Below, piece after piece: positions 1 through 4,045 of a stretch of 7,577 bases of DNA. The position numbers and the translations under genes were made by a program. Below the pieces are notes generated by a model. The model did no database searches. It had not been told where the DNA came from and was given only the letters and a program-made list of their open reading frames with translations. This DNA is from Alphaproteobacteria bacterium (lineage in GTDB: Bacteria; Pseudomonadota; Alphaproteobacteria; Micropepsales; Micropepsaceae): positions 41,113 to 48,689 of the forward strand of contig DMER01000209.1 in assembly GCA_003451645.1 (NCBI GenBank), given 5' to 3'. Every line of letters starts with the position of its first letter. The first letter of the stretch is position 1.

Positions 1-445
1 CCTCAAACGTCAGAAGATCCGCCATCAATTGACAGGGATGCGTCTTGTCGGTCAGGCCGTTGATGACTGGGATCGAGGCTGCGGCCGCGATCTCCGTCAG
101 ATTTGAATGCGCCTTCGTGCGCAGCATGATCGCATCAATATAACGTGAGAGCACGCGTGCGGTGTCGCCAACGGTTTCGCCATGGCCGAACTGCAACTCA
201 TTGCCGGACAGGATCATGGTGGACCCGCCCAATTGGCGCATCGCCATGTCAAAGGAAATGCGCGTGCGTGTTGAGGGCTTCTCGAAAATGAGGCCCAGCA
301 TCTGGCCGCGCAACGGCTGGTCGTCATCGGGCGTGCCCTTGTGACGGCCGGCGCGTTTGGCCTTCATCATGCGTGCGTCGTCCAAAATCGCGCGCAATGT
401 GGCTGCATCCATTTGGTCCAGATCGAGAAAATGGCGCGGGCTCAT
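1..445 (-). CDS. argF: Ornithine carbamoyltransferase, N-terminal half (cut by window edge)
   Basis: This is the anabolic ornithine carbamoyltransferase, which joins carbamoyl phosphate and ornithine into citrulline in the cytoplasm. It supplies the sixth step of arginine synthesis. Only the first 148 residues lie in the window, against roughly 300-310 for the family, so the carbamoyl-phosphate domain is present and most of the ornithine domain is outside. Visible signatures are FEKPSTRTR at residues 54-62 (the STRT carbamoyl-phosphate loop), LRT at 108-110 and HPCQ at 136-139. The start is the ATG at 445-443. It overlaps the argD stop in an ATGA, so the two genes are probably translationally coupled and share the argD promoter. 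The upstream GAAAG inside argD is a modest ribosome site. The identity is firm from these motifs; the anabolic rather than catabolic role is inferred from the argD neighbour. Confidence 0.97.
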   Translation of the reverse strand, partial: MSPRHFLDLDQMDAATLRAILDDARMMKAKRAGRHKGTPDDDQPLRGQMLGLIFEKPSTRTRISFDMAMRQLGGSTMILSGNELQFGHGETVGDTARVLSRYIDAIMLRTKAHSNLTEIAAAASIPVINGLTDKTHPCQLMADLLTFE

Positions 446-1641
446 ATGGGTTTTGTACTTTCGGCCGGTCTCACATTCGCGCAGGCCTCGTCGATGATCG
501 AGACCGCCTCACGCACATGGGGTGTATTGATGATCAGGGGTGGCAGGATGCGCACAACATTGTCTCCGGCGGAGATGGTCAGCAAGCCTCGCGCATGCAT
601 CTCAGCAATGAGGTCTGTGTTGCGATAGTCCGCGTGCAGGCGTAGCCCCTGCATCAGGCCCCGGCCTCGTAGCTCTGCGATGACCTTTGGGTGGCGGTCC
701 CTGATCATGGCCAATTGCTGGGTCAGCACATTCGCCATCTCGCGCACATGATCCAGGAATTCTGGTGCAAGCACCACGTCGAGCACAGCATTGGCGACCG
801 CCATGGCAAGCGGATTGCCGCCAAAGGTGGTGCCATGGCTTCCGGCGGTCATGCCCTGGGCCGCGCGCTCCGTAGCAAGGCACGCGCCAACGGGGAACCC
901 GCCGCCAAGACCCTTTGCGACTGCCATGATATCCGGCGTGATGCCTGCCCATTCATGCGCAAAGAGCTTGCCAGTGCGCCCGATACCGGTCTGGATTTCG
1001 TCCAGGATCAGCAAGAGACCATGCTCGTCGCACAAATTGCGCAAGCCCCGCAGGCAGACGTCCGGCACAACGCGAATGCCGCCCTCGCCTTGGATTGGTT
1101 CCACCAGGATCGCTGCGGTTTCTGGCCCAATCGCGGCCTTTAGCGCTTCGTGATCGCCAAAAGGCACTTGGTCAAACCCGTCCGCCTTGGGACCAAAGCC
1201 GTCGAGATATTTCTTCTGGCCACCGGCTGCGATGGCCGCGAGTGTGCGGCCATGAAAAGCGCCCTCAAAAGTAATGGTGCGATAGCGTTGAGGCTGGCCG
1301 GTGTGCGCAAAATACTTACGCGCCATCTTCAGTGCGCACTCAATGGCCTCCACGCCCGAATTAGTGAAAAAAACGGTGTCCGCGAAGGTCGCTTGAGTCA
1401 GCCGCTCGCCCAGGCGTTCTTGGCCCTCAATCCGATAGAGGTTTGAGCTGTGCCAAATCTTGGACGCCTGGTCCGTTAGCGCCTTGATCAGGTGCGGGTG
1501 AGCGTGGCCCAGCACATTGACGGCGACGCCAGCTCCGAAATCCAGAAAGCGCCGCCCCTCGGCAGTATAGGCTAACGGGCCCTCGCCTCTTTCTAACGCG
1601 AAGTCCGCACGAGCATAAGTTGGCAAAACTTTAGGGATCAC
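442..1641 (-). CDS. argD: Acetylornithine aminotransferase
   Basis: This PLP-dependent class III aminotransferase converts N-acetylglutamate semialdehyde plus glutamate into N-acetylornithine and 2-oxoglutarate. In many bacteria it also serves as succinyldiaminopimelate aminotransferase. The 399 residues match the family length. NSGVEA at 94-99 is the cofactor phosphate loop. FHGRT at 129-133 follows the aromatic ring-stacking position. [12 protein letters not shown] at 213-224 holds the PLP-contacting Asp214, and AKGLGGGFP at 242-250 contains the Schiff-base lysine K243. TTFGGNP at 271-277 and the substrate-binding arginine in VVRILPP (R364) are also present. The start is a GTG at 1641-1639: an in-frame TAA lies three codons upstream and no ATG fits the conserved N-terminus. 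A GGGG run 10 bases upstream is a weak ribosome site. argF follows with a 4-base overlap. ArgD is favoured over other class III transaminases because of that neighbour. Confidence 0.95.
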   Translation of the reverse strand: MIPKVLPTYARADFALERGEGPLAYTAEGRRFLDFGAGVAVNVLGHAHPHLIKALTDQASKIWHSSNLYRIEGQERLGERLTQATFADTVFFTNSGVEAIECALKMARKYFAHTGQPQRYRTITFEGAFHGRTLAAIAAGGQKKYLDGFGPKADGFDQVPFGDHEALKAAIGPETAAILVEPIQGEGGIRVVPDVCLRGLRNLCDEHGLLLILDEIQTGIGRTGKLFAHEWAGITPDIMAVAKGLGGGFPVGACLATERAAQGMTAGSHGTTFGGNPLAMAVANAVLDVVLAPEFLDHVREMANVLTQQLAMIRDRHPKVIAELRGRGLMQGLRLHADYRNTDLIAEMHARGLLTISAGDNVVRILPPLIINTPHVREAVSIIDEACANVRPAESTKPI

Positions 1642-1701
1642 AACACTTTAGCCCCATCCTGAGAACGAAACGGGGCCGCTTGCGCAGCCCAGCCTGGCGC
1701 T

Positions 1702-1730
1702 ACTATCGGAACGTTCCTCACTCAAGTCAA
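1702..1730 (-). promoter_or_regulatory. Probable sigma70 promoter of argD-argF
   Basis: Read on the minus strand there is TTGACT (1730-1725; 5 of 6 to the -35 consensus), a 17-base spacer and GATAGT (1707-1702; 4 of 6 to the -10 consensus). Transcription would begin near 1695, giving a leader of about 54 bases before the argD GTG. Spacing and position are what a vegetative promoter would show. The assignment is by pattern only. Confidence 0.55.
1708..1717. promoter_or_regulatory. 10-base perfect palindrome in the argD promoter spacer
   Basis: GGAACGTTCC is self-complementary and lies wholly between the -35 and -10 elements proposed for argD, abutting the -10. A dimeric regulator bound there would block RNA polymerase, so it may be an operator. 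It does not resemble an E. coli-type ARG box, and no regulator gene in the window obviously pairs with it. A 10-base palindrome can arise by chance. Confidence 0.3.
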
Positions 1731-1801
1731 ATTGGGCTACATGCTGTGGCCCCTTGTGAACATCGCTCAATTGCTTGTGGAAAGCGTATCACGATCGCCA
1801 G

Positions 1802-1810
1802 TTATCTACA
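1802..1810 (+). promoter_or_regulatory. DnaA-box-like site upstream of gcrA
   Basis: TTATCTACA matches the DnaA box TTATCCACA at 8 of 9 positions, 89 bases before the gcrA start. In Caulobacter, DnaA activates gcrA transcription, so a DnaA site here makes biological sense. A weaker reverse-strand relative, TGTGGAAAG (7 of 9 to TGTGGATAA), lies near 1776-1784. The match is visible; its function is inferred. Confidence 0.4.
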
Positions 1811-1817
1811 CCTTGTA

Positions 1818-1826
1818 TTAACCAAT
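1818..1826 (+). promoter_or_regulatory. CtrA-like half site upstream of gcrA
   Basis: TTAACCAAT resembles the alphaproteobacterial CtrA half motif TTAACCAT, matching its first seven bases. It sits 7 bases downstream of the DnaA-like box. CtrA represses gcrA in Caulobacter, which is the reason to record it. The full TTAA-N7-TTAA motif is not present, so this is weak. Confidence 0.25.
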
Positions 1827-1885
1827 GCATCTTGTGCTTCGGGCAACCTTGAAATCTATATCTCGTGCATTGGCGCTGTAAGAGT

Positions 1886-1891
1886 GGAGGG
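1886..1891 (+). promoter_or_regulatory. Ribosome binding site fixing the gcrA start
   Basis: GGAGGG lies 7 bases before the ATG at 1899. It is the best Shine-Dalgarno match in the window. It decides the start in favour of 1899 over an in-frame ATG at 1680 that would add 73 residues unlike any GcrA. Confidence 0.8.
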
Positions 1892-1898
1892 TAATACG

Positions 1899-2372
1899 AT
1901 GGGTTGGACCGATGAGCGCGTCGAGCAATTAAAGCAGCTCTGGCAGGATGGATTAAGTGCGAGCCAAATCGCTCGGCAATTGGGCGGTGTTACACGCAAT
2001 GCTGTGATTGGAAAGGTTCACCGGTTGGGTCTCGCTGGGCGGGCGACCTCCGCACGGGCCGAGCGTCCACGCGTGCAGATGCCCCGCCGCACGCCAGTGA
2101 TCAGGCCGGCGCTGGTGGCCCCGGCACTGCCCGTCGTTGAGCGCGATCCCTTGATGGATGAGCATGGCAATCATGCGACCGTCCTTACGATCAGTGACCG
2201 TATGTGCAAATGGCCGATCGGCGATCCCGCGACAACGAACTTCCACTTTTGCGGCCACAAGCCCAAAGACGGATCGCCCTATTGTGAAGCGCATTGCGTC
2301 AAGGCGTTCCAGCCGACGCAAAGCCGTCGCGACAGGGATCGCGACTATCGTCGCTATCTGGCGAATGGATGA
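1899..2372 (+). CDS. gcrA: GcrA cell cycle regulator
   Basis: GcrA is an alphaproteobacterial transcription factor. In Caulobacter it binds DNA near CcrM-methylated GANTC sites and contacts sigma70 to activate cell-cycle and division genes. This copy has 157 residues, close to the family size. The N-terminal helix-turn-helix at 1-46 starts MGWTDERVE and contains SASQIARQLGGVTRNAVIGK (20-39), followed by HRLGLAGR. A basic, proline- and alanine-rich linker spans about 48-85. The C-terminal sigma70-interacting domain at about 95-138 carries CKWPIGDP (103-110). Cys103, Cys118, Cys129 and His132 could form a metal site, and Cys133 is an additional cysteine. The tail is rich in Arg and Asp. The start at 1899 is set by a strong GGAGGG and by the conserved first residues. 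The gene is divergent from argD and convergent with phoB. The upstream DnaA-like and CtrA-like sites suggest cell-cycle control. Confidence 0.95.
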   Translation: MGWTDERVEQLKQLWQDGLSASQIARQLGGVTRNAVIGKVHRLGLAGRATSARAERPRVQMPRRTPVIRPALVAPALPVVERDPLMDEHGNHATVLTISDRMCKWPIGDPATTNFHFCGHKPKDGSPYCEAHCVKAFQPTQSRRDRDRDYRRYLANG

Positions 2373-2429
2373 TCGTTGCGAGTAAGGGCCGCGGCGACGA
2401 TGGTGCTGCCGCCCCCCTCTCCCTTGGAA

Positions 2430-2457
2430 TTCAAGCCCCCATCGGCGCGGGCTTGAA
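2430..2457. terminator. Hairpin between convergent gcrA and phoB
   Basis: TTCAAGCCC (2430-2438) and GGGCTTGAA (2449-2457) form a perfect 9-bp stem with a 10-base loop. The element covers the last codons and stop codon of phoB and lies about 58 bases past the gcrA stop. There is no U-run on either strand, so it is not a textbook intrinsic terminator. It may act with Rho, or simply protect the 3' ends of both transcripts. Confidence 0.4.
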
Positions 2458-3159
2458 GGCGTCGTCTAGCGCATAGCCTGCAGAGCGTACGGTGCGGATC
2501 GGATCGTTGTTAGCGCCTGAGATATTGAGCGCCTTGCGCAGGCGGCCAATGTGCACGTCAACGGTGCGCGCCTCAACATAGACGTCCGACCCCCAAACGG
2601 CGTCGAGCAGTTGCTCGCGGCTGAAAACGCGGCCGGGGTGCTGGATAAAGTGATCGAGCAAGCGGAATTCTGTCGGCCCGAGGTGAACATCCTGGTCGGC
2701 GCGGCGCACGCGGTGAGCGGAACGATCGACAATGATGTCGCCGAAGCGGATGATGTTCTCGGCCAATGCAGGGCGAATGCGCCGCAGAACCGCCCGGATG
2801 CGCGCCAAAAGCTCGACCGTTGAAAAGGGCTTGGTAAGATAGTCGTCTGCGCCTGTGTCGAGGCCGCGGATACGATCAGCCTCTTCGCCGCGTGCGGTGA
2901 CCATAATGATCGGGATATTGCGGGTCTCAGGCCGCGAGCGTACGCGGCGGCAGACCTCGATCCCCGAGACTTGTGGCAGCATCCAATCCAGCACCACGAG
3001 CGCAGGCAGTTCCTCGTCAATGATGACCAGAGCTTCTTCGCCATCGCGGGCCTCGGCAATCCGGTATTGGCCCTCGCGCTCCAAATTATAACGGATCAAT
3101 TCGAGGATCGGCGCTTCATCCTCAACTATCAGGATCAATGGCTTTTTGGGTGTGTTCAT
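2431..3159 (-). CDS. phoB: Phosphate regulon response regulator PhoB
   Basis: PhoB is the DNA-binding output of the phosphate-starvation two-component system; phosphorylated PhoB binds Pho boxes. The protein has 242 residues. The receiver domain at about 8-125 has the acidic pair E13-D14, the phospho-acceptor D58 in LDWMLP, T88 in VTAR and K110 in TKPF. The OmpR-type winged helix at about 135-233 includes GPTEFRLL at 161-168 and the recognition-helix region TVDVHIGRLRK at 199-209. The ATG at 3159 is chosen because it gives the standard PhoB N-terminus. The same frame runs on to 3309, but that part overlaps phoU by 137 bases and is not receiver-like. The Shine-Dalgarno match is poor (GAGAT region), and only 13 bases separate it from phoU, so expression probably depends on cotranscription with phoU. 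The cognate kinase is the PhoR half of the 4046-6808 gene. Confidence 0.95.
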   Translation of the reverse strand: MNTPKKPLILIVEDEAPILELIRYNLEREGQYRIAEARDGEEALVIIDEELPALVVLDWMLPQVSGIEVCRRVRSRPETRNIPIIMVTARGEEADRIRGLDTGADDYLTKPFSTVELLARIRAVLRRIRPALAENIIRFGDIIVDRSAHRVRRADQDVHLGPTEFRLLDHFIQHPGRVFSREQLLDAVWGSDVYVEARTVDVHIGRLRKALNISGANNDPIRTVRSAGYALDDAFKPAPMGA

Positions 3160-3172
3160 TGCTGAAATGATC

Positions 3173-3892
3173 TCAATCTTTGCGGTTGAACGTAAAGTTA
3201 GTGGTCGAGGTAATGTCGCTCTTTGGGCGCTGATCGCCCAAAGAGGTGCCGTGAACGAGGTAGTGCACGGTCTCGGCAATGTTGGTGGCGTGATCGCCGA
3301 CGCGCTCAAAGTTCTTGGCGATGAACAACAAGTGCGTGGAGGCCGAAATCTTGCGAGGGTCTTCCATCATGTAGGTCAGCAATTCGCGGAAGAGCGAGTT
3401 GTAAAGCTCGTCAATCTCACCATCCCGTTTCCACACGGTGGACGCTACGTTCGTGTCGCGCGCGGAATAGGCATCGAGTACGGTCTTGACCTGCGTCGCG
3501 GCCAGGCTGCCCATACGCGCCAGACCTTGCGCGAGGTGCTTCTCGGGCGAGTCGGTCCCCAAGACCATCGCGCGCTTAGCGACGTTTTTGGCCAAGTCGC
3601 CAATGCGTTCCAAATCGCCCGCAATCTTAATCGCGGACAGCACCTCACGGACCTCGTCCGGAGTTGGATGTTTTGACCCAATTAATGTGACGGCACGGTT
3701 TTCCACTTGATGCTGCAGTGCATCAACGCGAGGGTCCACCGCGACCGTATTCGACGCCAACTGAAGGTCACGGCGAACGACGGAATCGATGGCACCGGCC
3801 AGTTGTTCTTCAACCAAGCCGCCCATTTGCGAGAGAAGGACCGAAAGTCCCTCAAGCTCGTCGCTGAAGCTTTTCGGCACAAGTTCAGGCAT
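3173..3892 (-). CDS. phoU: Phosphate signalling regulator PhoU
   Basis: PhoU is a cytoplasmic helical protein that signals phosphate sufficiency. In known systems it links the PstSCAB transporter to PhoR and keeps PhoB off when phosphate is plentiful. Its 239 residues are the normal length and form two PhoU repeats. Each repeat carries the metal-cluster motif: DLERIGD at 93-99 and NFERVGDHATNIAE at 194-207. The start is the ATG at 3892, preceded by a run of six G that could serve as a ribosome site. phoB follows after 13 bases. Pst genes usually lie next to phoU, but none is in this window. The adjacent upstream gene is instead a transporter-kinase fusion, so the input to this PhoU may differ or may come from a pst operon elsewhere. 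The family call is firm; the partner is inferred. Confidence 0.96.
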   Translation of the reverse strand: MPELVPKSFSDELEGLSVLLSQMGGLVEEQLAGAIDSVVRRDLQLASNTVAVDPRVDALQHQVENRAVTLIGSKHPTPDEVREVLSAIKIAGDLERIGDLAKNVAKRAMVLGTDSPEKHLAQGLARMGSLAATQVKTVLDAYSARDTNVASTVWKRDGEIDELYNSLFRELLTYMMEDPRKISASTHLLFIAKNFERVGDHATNIAETVHYLVHGTSLGDQRPKSDITSTTNFTFNRKD

Positions 3893-3924
3893 CGGCCCCC
3901 CGGTTGCCTTCGCATCTGCAATAA

Positions 3925-3944
3925 ACCCAGGAAGTCCTCCGGGT
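3925..3944 (-). promoter_or_regulatory. Possible leader hairpin before phoU
   Basis: On the minus strand ACCC and AGGA pair with TCCT and GGGT around a 2-base bulge and a very short loop, followed by TTTATT. It lies 33 bases before the phoU ATG and could be a weak attenuator or pause site. The stem is short and bulged, so confidence is low. Confidence 0.2.
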
Positions 3945-3963
3945 CTTCAGTTTTGACGGCGGC

Positions 3964-3996
3964 TTTCTACGACATTGATGCATCATTTTTGTGACA
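3964..3996 (-). promoter_or_regulatory. Pho-box-like promoter for phoU-phoB
   Basis: Read on the minus strand, three pentamers are phased exactly 11 bases apart: TGTCA (3996-3992), TGATG (3985-3981) and TGTCG (3974-3970). Eleven-base phasing of TGTCA-type repeats is the layout of PhoB sites. TAGAAA at 3969-3964 (4 of 6 to the -10 consensus) sits where a PhoB-dependent -10 is expected, the same offset I recall for E. coli phoA. The middle repeat is poor. If real, it would let PhoB induce phoU-phoB separately from the upstream kinase gene. The leader would be about 65-70 bases. Confidence 0.45.
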
Positions 3997-3997
3997 A

Positions 3998-4015
3998 ACA
4001 AGCGTTAACGCTTGT
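3998..4015. repeat. 18-base perfect palindrome between phoR and phoU
   Basis: ACAAGCGTTAACGCTTGT is fully self-complementary. As DNA it could be the operator of a dimeric regulator, placed just upstream of the Pho-box-like repeats. As RNA on the minus strand it forms a 7-bp stem with a UUAA loop followed by UUGUC, a weak terminator shape 30 bases after the MFS-PhoR stop. The symmetry is certain and the role is not. Confidence 0.5.
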
Positions 4016-4045
4016 ATTTGACGCCTGCGTCACCGGCAAACGGTA

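Noticed and set aside
691..1153. Two plus-strand open frames of 120-150 codons within argD
   Set aside because: They lie opposite conserved argD motifs and look like shadows of GC-rich coding sequence.
1680..1898. Upstream extension of gcrA by 73 residues from an ATG at 1680
   Set aside because: The extra residues do not resemble GcrA, the region contains the argD promoter, and GGAGGG with the conserved MGWTDERV fixes the start at 1899.
1642..1898. CcrM methylation sites (GANTC) in the gcrA promoter region
   Set aside because: Scanning found none in this gap; the nearest seen is GAGTC at 1395-1399 inside argD, so no methylation-dependent control of this promoter is claimed.
3160..3309. Longer PhoB start at 3309
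   Set aside because: It would overlap phoU by 137 bases and add 50 residues with no receiver-domain character; the ATG at 3159 gives the standard PhoB N-terminus.
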